DNA from: Planctomycetota bacterium
GTDB lineage: Bacteria; Planctomycetota; UBA1135
DNA: 64,000 bases
Direction: 5' to 3'
Assembly: GCA_004295085.1 (NCBI GenBank)
Contig: SHNF01000018.1
Span: 372,001 to 436,000, forward strand
In this document: one piece after another, positions 34,477 to 43,186 of the stretch
Layout of the letters: each line of letters starts with the position of its first letter
Numbering within the stretch: the stretch's first letter is position 1
The notes under the pieces: model-generated
What the model was told of the DNA's origin: nothing
The model's input: only the letters and a program-made list of their open reading frames with translations
Database searches by the model: none
Made by a program: the position numbers and the translations under genes

Positions 34477-35298
34477 CTAGACGGCCGTTCCCACCGGCTC
34501 CTCCTCGGGAAGGCGCATCCGCTCGGCCCCGAAGAAGAGGAGGGGGTTGTCCCAGACCAGCCGCTGCACGTCTCCCAGGCGCGCGCCGCGGCGCTCCAGC
34601 AAGGCGGCGACGTGTGGAACCATCAGGGGATCGGACTTGCCCCAGTCGGCGCTGCTGTTCACCATCATCCGCTCTACACCCAGGTCGAAGAACAGGTTGA
34701 TGAAGCGGTGCGGCGACAGCTTGGTCTCCGGATACAAGGTGTGGCCGGCCCAGTAGCCCGCCTCCAGGATCACCTTGGTCGTCTCCTCGGTGCTGTGGTC
34801 GATGACCACGCGCTCGGGAGGAACGTTCAAGTCCTTCAGGATGTCGATATTGCGCAGGGTGCCCCGGAGCTTGTCCCGGTGCGGCGTGTGGATCAGGATC
34901 GGCAGTTCCGCCGCCAGCGCCATCTCCACCTGGCGGACCAAGGCCCGTTCCTCGGCCGGTGTGATCGAGTCGTAGCCCAGCTCGCCCACTGCCACCACTC
35001 CTTCACGGCGCAGGAGCTCGGGGATCATCTCCAGCACCTCGTCGGCCAGCCGGACGTCGTTGGCCTCCTTGGGATTGAGCCCGATCGTGCAGCGGTGCTG
35101 GATGCCAAAGTCCCCGGCGCGCTTGCGCTCGAACTCCAGGATGGCCGAGAAGTAGTCCCGGAAGGTGGCGGCGCTTGTGCGCGGCTGGCCCAGCCAGAAC
35201 GAGGGCTCCACGACGGCCCGGACCCCGGCCAGGTACATGGCCTCGTAGTCGTCCGTGACCCTGCTGAAGCAATGGATGTGCGGGTCGATGCAGCGCAT
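34477..35298 (-). CDS. TatD-family metal-dependent hydrolase, EboB-like
   Basis: 273 aa amidohydrolase-fold protein. Metal-ligand motifs are DPHIHCFSR at the N-terminus, the Glu in VVAVGELGYDS, His in ILIHTPHRDKL, His in VVIDHSTEET and Asp in NSSADWGKSDPL. The phrase TDDYEAMYLAGVRAVVEPSFWLGQPRTS and the CTIGLNPKEANDV segment are, from memory, typical of the TatD relatives in ebo (eustigmatophyte/bacterial) clusters rather than of the DNase TatD. Other ebo genes (UbiA-like prenyltransferase, dehydroquinate-synthase-like) are not in the window. The ATG at 35298 (MRCIDPHIH) is chosen over an upstream start because the family begins there and a TAGTAT box precedes it. Confidence 0.84.
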   Translation of the reverse strand: MRCIDPHIHCFSRVTDDYEAMYLAGVRAVVEPSFWLGQPRTSAATFRDYFSAILEFERKRAGDFGIQHRCTIGLNPKEANDVRLADEVLEMIPELLRREGVVAVGELGYDSITPAEERALVRQVEMALAAELPILIHTPHRDKLRGTLRNIDILKDLNVPPERVVIDHSTEETTKVILEAGYWAGHTLYPETKLSPHRFINLFFDLGVERMMVNSSADWGKSDPLMVPHVAALLERRGARLGDVQRLVWDNPLLFFGAERMRLPEEEPVGTAV

Positions 35299-35314
35299 GG
35301 GCGGTCTGGAAAAG

Positions 35315-35320
35315 ATACTA
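35315..35320 (-). promoter_or_regulatory. TAGTAT -10-like box of the TatD-like gene
   Basis: On the minus strand, TAGTAT lies 16 nt before the ATG at 35298, so a short-leader transcript is possible. Confidence 0.35.
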
Positions 35321-35378
35321 CAGTGAGGTCGGGAGCCCGTAGTGGCCATCCCTCAGAACCCTCTTCCCGAGGAAACCC

Positions 35379-36086
35379 ATGCAACGCATTCTGATCGTTC
35401 CTGCTCTGTTGACGACTCTCGGCTGGGCCGCGGCGCCAGGCTACGCTCAGGACGGCAAAGCCGGCAAGACCGACAGCGCCAAGGCGGCGCAGGAGTCCGG
35501 CAAGCCCTCCAAAGCAGTGGATGCCGGCGCCGACGTGAGCTTCCTGAAGGACCTCACTCTCCGGAGCGCTTCCGGCGAATCCTTCAGCTTTGCCACCTGG
35601 TTCAAGGGCAAGGACGCCAAGGACGCGGACAAGAGCCTCTACGTCCTGACCTTCTGGTCCACCGACTGCCCGTGGGTCATGCAGTGGAATCCGGATCTGG
35701 GGCAGCTCTACCAGGAGTACAACGGCAAGGGCGTGCAGTTCGTGGCCATCGACAGCAACGCCGGGGAAGTCGCGGACGCGAGCAAGGTGTCCAAGGTCGC
35801 CAAGGAGCAGAAGGTGCCTTTCCCGGTGCTGCTCGACGAGGGCAACAAGGTCGCCGACTGGTTCGGCGCCAAGACCACGCCGCAGGTGTACCTGATCGAC
35901 GGCAAGGGCCGCGTGATCTACACCGGCGCCATCGACAATGACGCCAAGGACGAGCTGGCGGGCGCCGAGCGCAAGAACTACCTCAAGGACGCGATCGACG
36001 CCGCGCAGGCGGGCAAGGCTCCGGCCACCACTTCCACTCCGGCCACCGGCTGCAGCATCAAGCGCGCCAAGTCAGCCCAGCCGTGA
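35379..36086 (+). CDS. Exported thioredoxin-fold (redoxin/AhpC-TSA) protein with single active-site Cys
   Basis: 235 aa. A signal peptide (MQRILIVPALLTTLGWAAAPGYAQ) is followed by a Lys/Ala-rich linker and a redoxin domain: LYVLTFWSTDCPWVMQWNPDL, VQFVAIDSNAGEV, VPFPVLLDEGNKVADWFGAKTTPQVYLIDGKG (quoted in parts). The CxxC is reduced to Cys97 in CPWV, so disulfide exchange would need another thiol; the C-terminal GCSIK (Cys225) is a candidate, and this tail phrase recurs in similar redoxins. Peroxiredoxin-like or cytochrome-maturation roles are possible. A TlpA-like lipoprotein gene follows after 4 bp, which suggests an envelope redox pair. Confidence 0.86.
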   Translation: MQRILIVPALLTTLGWAAAPGYAQDGKAGKTDSAKAAQESGKPSKAVDAGADVSFLKDLTLRSASGESFSFATWFKGKDAKDADKSLYVLTFWSTDCPWVMQWNPDLGQLYQEYNGKGVQFVAIDSNAGEVADASKVSKVAKEQKVPFPVLLDEGNKVADWFGAKTTPQVYLIDGKGRVIYTGAIDNDAKDELAGAERKNYLKDAIDAAQAGKAPATTSTPATGCSIKRAKSAQP

Positions 36087-36090
36087 GCGC

Positions 36091-36651
36091 ATGAGCGCGG
36101 AACGGAACTGCCGCTCCGCCATCTTTGCTGCCGGAGCCGCGTTCTTCCTCGCCGCCGCGTGCGCGAGGGAAGAGCCGGCTCCGGCGGCATCGTCTTTGTC
36201 CCACGCCACCGCGCGCGCCGTGTCCGCCTCCGAGGCGGCGGCGTTGATCCAGGAGTCGGCCGAGGCCGGCCTCTTGATCGTGAATTTCTGGGCAACCTGG
36301 TGTCCCCCGTGCATGGCCGAGCTGCCGGCCTTCGCCGCGGCCGCGCGCGCGCACCCGCAAGTGCGCTTCCTCGGCGTCAACGCCGACTGGGCCGCGGCCG
36401 AGGGCGATGTGGACGCCAACCGCAGGATGGTCGAGGAACGCTGGCGCGCCCTGGAGATGCCGTTCCCCACGCTATACGTGACGGAGCGCCGCCTGGAGAA
36501 CTTCATACCGGTCTTTCAGCTGGAGGACATGGTCCTGCCCGTCACGCTGGCGTACCGCCATGGCGAGCGCATCCGCTCCTCCAGCGGCGAGATGGAGCCG
36601 GCGCGGATCGAAGCCCTGCTCGCCGAGCTGGGTTCTCCCGGAGCCGAATGA
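36091..36651 (+). CDS. TlpA-like thioredoxin lipoprotein
   Basis: 186 aa. The N-terminus carries a probable lipobox with Cys24 (AAAC after a hydrophobic stretch), so the protein should be tethered outside the inner membrane. The thioredoxin domain has the full active site WATWCPPCMAELPAF (Cys71, Cys74), then VRFLGVNADWAAAEGDV and a strand with the cis-Pro region (VLPVTLAYRHGERI). It is a thiol-disulfide reductase type, such as those supporting cytochrome c or cuproprotein assembly. It starts 4 bp after the redoxin gene, and its TGA overlaps the next ATG (ATGA). Confidence 0.88.
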   Translation: MSAERNCRSAIFAAGAAFFLAAACAREEPAPAASSLSHATARAVSASEAAALIQESAEAGLLIVNFWATWCPPCMAELPAFAAAARAHPQVRFLGVNADWAAAEGDVDANRRMVEERWRALEMPFPTLYVTERRLENFIPVFQLEDMVLPVTLAYRHGERIRSSSGEMEPARIEALLAELGSPGAE

Positions 36652-36851
36652 TCGTCGGTCTGTGGGCGCTGGCCGCCGCTGCGCCGCAGGAGCCGCAGTG
36701 GATTCCCGGCACCACGGTCAAGTGGTGTCAGCTCACCGGCGACGGGACCGTGGGCTGAAGCCAGTACGCGTTCACGTCCGGCCGGGACGCGCTGCGCGGA
36801 CACTGGGGCTTCGTGAGCGTGTCGCGCTTCACGCTGGAGTGGACGCCCTAG
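36648..36851 (+). pseudogene. Short coupled reading frame broken by an in-frame TGA
   Basis: An ATG overlapping the TlpA-like stop (ATGA) opens a frame with a signal-peptide-like start (MIVGLWALAAAAPQEPQWIPG), reaches a TGA at 36756-36758 after 36 codons (VKWCQLTGDGTVG-stop), and then stays open for 30 more codons (SQYAFTSGRDALRGHWGFVS) to a TAG at 36849-36851. The product would be 67 residues if the TGA were read. The simplest reading is a decayed gene or a sequencing error; selenocysteine is a remote alternative. I recognise no family. The composition after the TGA still looks coding. Confidence 0.4.
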
Positions 36852-36857
36852 GCCTCC

Positions 36858-38363
36858 TCAGCGGCCGAGCGCCCGGCCGAAGCCGTCCCCCGGGTTGGCC
36901 ACGCCGATGATGCCGACCGTGTCCTGACTCCAGCACTCGGCGGTGACGCCGGTGAGCGGGCCCGGCACCACCTGCACCGCGCCGCCGTTGGTCACGCTGT
37001 TGTCCTCGTTGGGGATGCCGATCGCGAGGTCGTCGCGGCCGTCGCCGTCGTAGTCGCCGGCGCCGAGCGCCAGGCCGAGGTTGTCGCTGGTCTCGGGGCC
37101 GTCGCAGGCGGTGTCCTGGAGGAACAGGTCGCCGGTGGCGGTGAGGCCGGCGGCAGAGCCGAGCAGCACGTTCACGGCGCCGGCGTTCACGACGCTGCCG
37201 ATGTCCTCGCCGTAGCTGCCGATCGCGAGATCGTCCCGGCCGTCGTTGTTGAAGTCGGCCGCCACCAGCGCGCAGCCGAACACGTCCAGGGCCTCGACGC
37301 TGTCCAGGACGCCGCCCGTGTTCTGGTTCCAGCACTGGACCGCGTTCTTCAGGCCGGAGGAGCTGCCGTAGCGCACCTCCACCTGGCCGGCGTTCATGAC
37401 CGTGCCCACGTCCTCGAACAGGGCGCCGATCGCGAGGTCGTCGAAGCCGTCGTTGTTGAAATCGCCCGTGGCCAGGGCGAAGCCGTACTGGTCCTCCGCC
37501 TCCTCGCCGTCGCAGGAGTCGCTGAGCAGGAGGTCGCCGATCGCGGTCAAGCCGGTCGCGGTCCCGATCAGCACGTGCACGACGCCCATGTTCGAGATGG
37601 CGTCGTCGTCCTCGGTGGCGACGCCGATGACCAGCTCGTCGCGGCCGTCGCCGTTGAAGTCGCCGGCCTCCAGCACCGCGCCGAAGCGGTCGTTGGTCTC
37701 GGCGGTGTCCAGCACGCCCGCCATGCTCTGGTGCCAGAACTGCCCGGTGCTCCCCAGCCCGGCGGCGGAGCCAAGGCGCACCTCCACGGCGCCGGCTGCG
37801 GTGGCGCTGCCGATGCCCTCCCCGGGCGCGCCGATGGCGAGATCGTCGAAGCCGTCGCCGTTGAAGTCGCCGGCGATCAGGGAGCTGCCGTAGGAATCGC
37901 CAGACTCCTGCGAGTCGCTGACCTGGGTGAGGATGGTGCGCTGGATCGTGTTCAGGCCGGTGGCGGAGCCGGGGACCACCGCCACCATTCCCGAGTTGTT
38001 GATGGAGAGGCCGTCCTTGCCGGGGACGCCGATCGCGAGCTCGTCGAAGCCGTCGCCGTTGAAGTCGCCGGCGGCCAGCGCCGTGCCGAGCTGGTCGAAA
38101 GCCACCTCGGTCAAGTTCAGGTTGAAGGCCACGAAGCGCTGGTTGCCGTTGAAGGCCAGGCCGGCGGCGCTGCCGAAGATGACGTTGGCGGCGCCCACGT
38201 TCAGCAGGCTGCCGTTGTCGAAGAAGGGCGTGCCGACCGCGAGGTCGTCGAAGCCGTCGCCGTTGAAGTCGCCCTGGGCGTTCGCCTGGGCCAGGACCGG
38301 TGTGGAAAGGAGTGCCAGCACGGCCGGCACGGACAGGAGCAGCGGTGGGAGGCGGAATTGCAT
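36858..38363 (-). CDS. Secreted seven-bladed FG-GAP beta-propeller (integrin-alpha-like)
   Basis: 501 aa. A signal peptide (MQFRLPPLLLSVPAVLALLSTPVLAQ) is followed by seven blades of ~65 residues, each with the calcium-binding loop GDFNGDGFDDLAIG (variants GDYDGDGRDD, ADFNNDGRDD). The first blade starts directly at GDFNGDG without its FG strand, and the protein ends with GDGFGRALGR, the missing FG strand, so N- and C-termini should close one ring ('velcro' closure) and nothing appears truncated. No extra domain or membrane anchor is seen. It is likely a calcium-stabilised secreted or surface adhesion protein. It is convergent with the preceding short frame (6 bp) and separated from the Lon-like gene by a strong hairpin. 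Confidence 0.9.
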   Translation of the reverse strand: MQFRLPPLLLSVPAVLALLSTPVLAQANAQGDFNGDGFDDLAVGTPFFDNGSLLNVGAANVIFGSAAGLAFNGNQRFVAFNLNLTEVAFDQLGTALAAGDFNGDGFDELAIGVPGKDGLSINNSGMVAVVPGSATGLNTIQRTILTQVSDSQESGDSYGSSLIAGDFNGDGFDDLAIGAPGEGIGSATAAGAVEVRLGSAAGLGSTGQFWHQSMAGVLDTAETNDRFGAVLEAGDFNGDGRDELVIGVATEDDDAISNMGVVHVLIGTATGLTAIGDLLLSDSCDGEEAEDQYGFALATGDFNNDGFDDLAIGALFEDVGTVMNAGQVEVRYGSSSGLKNAVQCWNQNTGGVLDSVEALDVFGCALVAADFNNDGRDDLAIGSYGEDIGSVVNAGAVNVLLGSAAGLTATGDLFLQDTACDGPETSDNLGLALGAGDYDGDGRDDLAIGIPNEDNSVTNGGAVQVVPGPLTGVTAECWSQDTVGIIGVANPGDGFGRALGR

Positions 38364-38400
38364 GGGCTTGGGGGGAGGTTGGGCGCTAAGCGGGCTGTCG

Positions 38401-38438
38401 CGGCGCCGCGGAAGAATGCCTGCCTTGCCGCGGCGCCG
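38401..38438 (-). terminator. GC-rich hairpin between the Lon-like and FG-GAP genes
   Basis: CGGCGCCGCGG (38401-38411) pairs perfectly with CCGCGGCGCCG (38428-38438) around a 16-nt loop, just past the Lon-like stop on the minus strand. A second short stem (CCCGG at 38440-38444, CCGGG at 38449-38453) spans the stop codon itself. No U-tract. Probably ends the 43899-38446 operon. Confidence 0.6.
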
Positions 38439-38445
38439 GCCCGGA

Positions 38446-40995
38446 TTACCGGGACGTGGGCCGGCGCGGACGGGCGGCTTCCCTGCGCTCGGAGGCGCCG
38501 GTCGCGGCCGCCCCGGGCCAGCGCAGCTTGCGGTCGCCTTTGAGCGCCTTCTCGAAGGCTTCCAGGCGCGCCTCCACCTGCCCCATGACGGATTGGATGG
38601 GGTAGCGGCCGTCGCGGCCGCGGGCGCCTGCTTCCATGCCGGTCAGCAGGGCGATGCCTTCGTCCACCGTCTCCACGGCGTACACGTGGAAGCGGCCGTC
38701 CTTCACTGCCTTGAGCACGTCGCCGTCCAGCATCAGGTCCTCGCGGTTGCTGGCCGGCAGGATCACGCCCTGCGAGCCGGTCAGCCCGCGGCGCGCGCAC
38801 AGCTCGAAGAAGCCCTCCACCTTCTCGTTGACCGAGCCCACCGCCAGGATCTCCCCGTCCATGCTGACGGCGCCGGTCACGGCCAGGTCCTGGCGCACGG
38901 GCAGGCGCCCCACGGCGCTGAGCAGCGCGTATACCTCGGTGCTGCTGGCGGAGTCGCCGTCAATGGGGCCGTAGGCCTGGTCGAAGGTCAGCGCCACCTT
39001 GATGGGCAGGGTACGGATCTGGCCGAAGCGCCCGCGCATGAAGGATTCGAGCAGCAGCACGCCCTTGCTGTGGATCGGACCGGACAGCTCCACCTCGCGT
39101 TCCACGCTCAGGTAGCTCTCCTCGCCGACGGACACGCCGGCCGACACGCGCGCGACGCGCCCGAAGTCCAGGGGGCCCAGTGTCACCACCGTGAGCGCGT
39201 TCACCGTGCCCACGCGCCGGCCGCCGGTGGCGATCTCGTACACGTTCTCCAGCACGAGGCGGTTGTGCTGCTCCGCCTCCAGGCTGTGCTGGCGGCGGAA
39301 GTTGCACTGCGCCTCCTCCACGGCGCGGCGATCGATGGCGCGCCGGCGCGCGCGCCGCGCGAAGTACGAGGACTCGCGCGCGTAGTCGGCGAGCGCGCTG
39401 ATGCGGGCGCTCAAGCGGTTGCGCCGGCCGGCATCGCGCACCGCGCGCTCCACCAGGGCCGCCAGGCCGCTGGCCGCGAACGGCAGCAGGCGCTCGCGCC
39501 GGCCCAGCTCGCGGATGGCGCGCACGAAGCGCTGCACGTAGGCCTTCTCCAGCGGCAAGGTGTCGTCGAACTCGGCCTTCACCTTGAAAATACGCGGGAA
39601 GTCGAAGTCCGACTCGTGCAGCATCTCGTACAGCTCGTTGTCGCCGATGAGCACCACCTTGAGGTCGAGGCTCACCGGCTCCGGGCGCACGCCGGTGGCG
39701 CCCAGCGGGGAGAGCGTGTCCAGCGCGTGCACTTCCAGGCGCTGGTTCTGGAGCGTGCGCTTGAGCGCGCGCCACACCTCCGCCTCCTTGAACACGTCGC
39801 GCGCGTTCAGGATCAGGAAGCCGCCGTCGGCGCTCATGAGCGAGCCGGGCCGCACCGCCAGGTGGTAGTGGCCGGGGCCCGAGTCCATCACGCGCCGCTC
39901 CACCGTCCCGAACAGGTTGCTGTAGTTGGGGTGCAGCTCCAGGACCGTGGGGCAGCCGTCGCAGTCGGTGCTGCGCACCACGTTGACTTCGAACACCTCC
40001 AGGCCCATCCGGTGCGACTTGGGGATCTCGTCCTCGCCCTCCGGCGCGCCGGAGGCCTCCTCGCGCTCGGCGCCGCCCTGGCGGCGGAACAGGTCCAGAT
40101 GCGTGAGCGCGAACGCGCCGCAGTCCTCCAGCCACAGCGCCAGCGCGCCGGACGCGGCCAGCTCGTCGCGCGTGGCCTCGGTGAGCTCCGACACGGCCAC
40201 GCGGGCGCGCTCCTCGTCCAGCTTCTGCAGGTCGCGCAGCAGCTGCAGGGACAGGCGCCGCGCGCGCCGCTTGGCCAGCTCCAGGTCGCCGAGCAGGCGC
40301 TCGCGCGCGCGCATGCGCCGGCGCAGGTCCTCGGGCGCCAGCCGCTTGCGCGGCGGGAGCTGGCCGGCGGAATCCGGAGGCACGGCCTGGCCGTCCACGT
40401 CCAGGTACAGGTCGTAGCGGCGCCCGTTGTGCTCCTCGACCTCCACCAGGCTGAGGCCGCGGCCGCGCACGCGCCGGGCCAGGCTCTGGAACACGCGCTT
40501 CTCCGCCGTGCGCGAGCGGTCGCGCAGCTCGCGGCGGCGCTGCTGGTGCTCTTCGCTCTCCAGCAGGCGCGGGATCTCGCGCTGCAGGGCCCGCACCCAG
40601 TCGCGCAGCGCCATGCGCAGGAACGGCCCGCCTCCCGGCGGCAGGCTCAGGTGCTGCGGCCGCAGGGGATCCTGGAAGTTGTGGACGTACACGTGGTCGC
40701 GGGCCGCTGACCGCGTCCGGCGCAGGCGGCCCATGAGGCGGCGCACCTCTTCCACCGGCTCGGCTCCTCCCAGGCCGCTGACGAAGACGTTGTAGCCGGC
40801 GGCCTGGACCATCAGTCCCATCTCCAGGGCCTGGAGCGCCCGCTCCTGGCCGATGAGGTCAGGCAGGGGATCCACACCGGCCCGCTCGCGTCCCGCGCCC
40901 TGCACCCAGGAGGGCGGGCAAGTCCAGCGCAAGTCCTCCACCCGGAGGAGCTTGGAGCGATCTTTCGCGGGCCGCAGGAGGGTTGGTCGGCGCAT
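38446..40995 (-). CDS. Lon-related protease (YcbZ/AAA_32 type) with degenerate P-loop
   Basis: 849 aa. The C-terminal Lon protease domain (S16) has a complete Ser-Lys dyad, Ser682 in PIDGDSASSTEVYALLSAVG and Lys725 in AVGSVNEKVEGFF, 43 residues apart as in Lon. The N-terminal part follows the AAA_32 layout of E. coli YcbZ (LonH): LIGQERALQALEMGLMVQAAGYNVFVSG. The Walker A position reads GLGGAEPVEEV, without the GKT/S lysine, so ATP hydrolysis is doubtful, as in the Lon-like LonC proteases. Two long coiled-coil-like Arg/Glu-rich helices occupy ~150-280. The last ~30 residues are basic and disordered. It lies 7 bp after the TPR membrane-protein gene in one transcript. Confidence 0.88.
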   Translation of the reverse strand: MRRPTLLRPAKDRSKLLRVEDLRWTCPPSWVQGAGRERAGVDPLPDLIGQERALQALEMGLMVQAAGYNVFVSGLGGAEPVEEVRRLMGRLRRTRSAARDHVYVHNFQDPLRPQHLSLPPGGGPFLRMALRDWVRALQREIPRLLESEEHQQRRRELRDRSRTAEKRVFQSLARRVRGRGLSLVEVEEHNGRRYDLYLDVDGQAVPPDSAGQLPPRKRLAPEDLRRRMRARERLLGDLELAKRRARRLSLQLLRDLQKLDEERARVAVSELTEATRDELAASGALALWLEDCGAFALTHLDLFRRQGGAEREEASGAPEGEDEIPKSHRMGLEVFEVNVVRSTDCDGCPTVLELHPNYSNLFGTVERRVMDSGPGHYHLAVRPGSLMSADGGFLILNARDVFKEAEVWRALKRTLQNQRLEVHALDTLSPLGATGVRPEPVSLDLKVVLIGDNELYEMLHESDFDFPRIFKVKAEFDDTLPLEKAYVQRFVRAIRELGRRERLLPFAASGLAALVERAVRDAGRRNRLSARISALADYARESSYFARRARRRAIDRRAVEEAQCNFRRQHSLEAEQHNRLVLENVYEIATGGRRVGTVNALTVVTLGPLDFGRVARVSAGVSVGEESYLSVEREVELSGPIHSKGVLLLESFMRGRFGQIRTLPIKVALTFDQAYGPIDGDSASSTEVYALLSAVGRLPVRQDLAVTGAVSMDGEILAVGSVNEKVEGFFELCARRGLTGSQGVILPASNREDLMLDGDVLKAVKDGRFHVYAVETVDEGIALLTGMEAGARGRDGRYPIQSVMGQVEARLEAFEKALKGDRKLRWPGAAATGASERREAARPRRPTSR

Positions 40996-41002
40996 CGTTG
41001 GC

Positions 41003-43186
41003 TCAGTTCTCGCTTAGGTCAGTGCGGCCTGCCTGGTAGCGGGCGAGACGGACCGCGATCTCGCCCGCCAGGTCCTCCCGCCCGCCGGCGCGGGCCGCCT
41101 CCAGGGCCGCGGAGGCGGCCGCCACCGCGTCCGCGAACTCGCCGCGCCGGGCGTGAACGGCCGCCAGCGTATCCAGGAAGTCCGGATCGGAGGGGGAGGA
41201 CTGCCGCGCGGCCCGCGCCCAGGCCAGGGCCTCGTCCAGCAGCTTCGGGCCGGCCTGCGGCAGGTGGGCCACCAGCCAGGCGCCGGCCGCCGCCGTCTGC
41301 GGGTCGGCGGCGTTCGCGCGAAAGTACGGCAGAACCCGGGCCAGGGCCTGCTCCAGGTGCTGGGCGAGCAGCGCGTTCTCCGGGGCCCAGCGGAGCCCCT
41401 CCAAGAACTGGAAGACGGCCTCGCCGGCGCGGCCCTGCCGCTCCAGCAAGCGGCCCAGGTTGTCGAGCGCAAGCCAGTCCTCCGGCGTCTGCTGCAGCAG
41501 CCTGCGGAACTCCAGCTCCGCTTCCGCCGCCAGGGAGTCGTCCCCGCTGGTGACGGCTTCCTCGGCCAAGGTTACGGCCAAAGTGCGGCGCAGCAGCGGG
41601 TCCTCCGGATGCGCGGTGACGGCGGCGCGCAGCAGGGACAGGGCCTCGCCGCTGCGCTGCTGGCGGCGCAAGGCCTCGCCCAGCGACGTGCTGAAGCCGG
41701 GATCTCCGGGCTGGCGCTGCAGCGCGCTGCGGAAGCGCGCCTCGGCCTCGGGATAACGGCCTTGTTCCAGGAGCGCGGTGCCGACCTTCTGGTCGTACTG
41801 CGCCGCGAACGCCTGCGGGCGGTCGAAACTGGTGCGCGCGTTCACGCACGCCGCCACGGGTCCGAGCAGCCATGCGCCGGCCAGGATCCGGCGCCGCTCC
41901 GCGAGCAGCGCGTGCAGGCTCCAGGCTGCGAGCACCGCCATCGGCCCCAGCGCCGGCATGCGATAGCGCGGGCTGTAGAAGAACGCCAGCACCACGGCCA
42001 GCGGCACCAGGACCAGCAGGAGCAGCGGCAGCGTGTCGCGCCAGCGGCGCCATACCAGCAGCAGCATGGCGAAGGCCGGGAAGGTGATCCAGGCCGCGGG
42101 CAGGGGCGCGAGCAGCAGCGTGGGCCAGAGGCCCTCGCGCCGGTCCCGGCCGCCCGCGAGGTACACGTCGCCGTAGTGCTGTCCGGTGAAGAACCAGCGC
42201 GCCTTGCGCAGCAGCAGCGCCGCGGCGGCGCCGGGCTCGCTGGCCCAGTAGGCGAGGCCGCGGCGCAGGAAATACGCGCTGGTGCGCCGCCAGCCGCCGC
42301 TCGCCACGCCGCCCGCGCCGTGCGCGTCCCCCGCGCCTGCGGCGTCTTGCGCGGCCTCCGCGGCCACACGGAAGGCGTCGCGGTTCTGCTGCACGCGGTC
42401 CGCGGTGACACCCGGGATCGGGTGGTACGTGCCGTCGGCGCCGGCAGCGTTGCCGTGGGAGAAAGTGACGCCGCCCTGCGCGCTGACCGCGATCCACTCG
42501 CCGCTCGCCACGCGGTTGTGCAGCGTGGCCGGTGCGATCGTGAGCAGCGCTGCGGCCGCCGCCGCGGCCGGGGCGTGCCAGCGCGATGCGGGCGCCGGAG
42601 CCGTCAGCGCCAGCCACGCGACCAGCACCGGGATGGCCGCCAGCAGCGGCGGATTGGCCAGCACGTTCAGGCCCGTCATCACGCCGAAGACCACGATCCC
42701 GCCGGGCCGGCGTTGCGGCGCGACGCGCAGCGCCTGCCACAGCAGCGCGGCGGCCAGCAGCGCCTGCAGCGAGTCGTTCAGGATGCGACCGGTGGCTTCC
42801 GCCGGATCCGCCAGGAGGAGGTAGAGCAGCGCCGCCCCGAGGCCCGCCTGCGGCGAAACCAGCCGCCGGCCCGAGCAGGCGAGCAGCGCGGCCGTGGCCA
42901 GGCGCATGAGGCCTTGCAGCACGTACGCCGCCAGCAGGCCGCCCCCGCAGGCGCGCACCAGGCCGAGGAAGTACGGATACAGCGGCGCGGACAGGAAAGG
43001 CGTGTCGCCCACCAGCCCGCCCCCGGCGATGTCGCCGGCCCAGGACCAGTACACCCTGGCGTCGTCCAGCGGCACGCGCGCCAAGGGGTTGTGCGCCCAG
43101 TGCCCGGCCAGGATCAGGCCTTGCTGGAGCGCGCCCAGCGCCAGCAGCGCCAGCAGCCAGCGGCGCCAGCGCGCCGGCCCGTTCAC
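41003..43186 (-). CDS. Polytopic membrane glycosyltransferase-like protein with C-terminal TPRs
   Basis: 727 aa. Residues ~10-430 contain about ten membrane helices with a GT-C/PMT-like first loop (LARVPLDDARVYWSWAGDIAGGGLVGD, where the DD pair sits in the expected catalytic position, then PLYPYFLGLV). The last ~290 residues are tetratricopeptide-like helices (for example LLEQGRYPEAEARFRSALQRQPGDPGF and LDNLGRLLERQGRAGEAVFQFLEGL). A GT39-like sugar transferase with a TPR docking arm is the best reading; donor and acceptor are unknown. Starts at GTG 43186, overlapping the rhomboid TGA as GTGA. Confidence 0.82.
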   Translation of the reverse strand: MNGPARWRRWLLALLALGALQQGLILAGHWAHNPLARVPLDDARVYWSWAGDIAGGGLVGDTPFLSAPLYPYFLGLVRACGGGLLAAYVLQGLMRLATAALLACSGRRLVSPQAGLGAALLYLLLADPAEATGRILNDSLQALLAAALLWQALRVAPQRRPGGIVVFGVMTGLNVLANPPLLAAIPVLVAWLALTAPAPASRWHAPAAAAAAALLTIAPATLHNRVASGEWIAVSAQGGVTFSHGNAAGADGTYHPIPGVTADRVQQNRDAFRVAAEAAQDAAGAGDAHGAGGVASGGWRRTSAYFLRRGLAYWASEPGAAAALLLRKARWFFTGQHYGDVYLAGGRDRREGLWPTLLLAPLPAAWITFPAFAMLLLVWRRWRDTLPLLLLVLVPLAVVLAFFYSPRYRMPALGPMAVLAAWSLHALLAERRRILAGAWLLGPVAACVNARTSFDRPQAFAAQYDQKVGTALLEQGRYPEAEARFRSALQRQPGDPGFSTSLGEALRRQQRSGEALSLLRAAVTAHPEDPLLRRTLAVTLAEEAVTSGDDSLAAEAELEFRRLLQQTPEDWLALDNLGRLLERQGRAGEAVFQFLEGLRWAPENALLAQHLEQALARVLPYFRANAADPQTAAAGAWLVAHLPQAGPKLLDEALAWARAARQSSPSDPDFLDTLAAVHARRGEFADAVAAASAALEAARAGGREDLAGEIAVRLARYQAGRTDLSEN

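Noticed and set aside
36756..36788. Selenocysteine codon with a SECIS element at the TGA
   Set aside because: Only a 5-bp stem is present with no recognisable SECIS loop, and no selenoprotein family is matched; a broken gene is simpler.
36858..38363. Truncation of the FG-GAP gene at its 3' end
   Set aside because: The terminal FG strand complements the strand missing from blade one, so ring closure explains the abrupt end.
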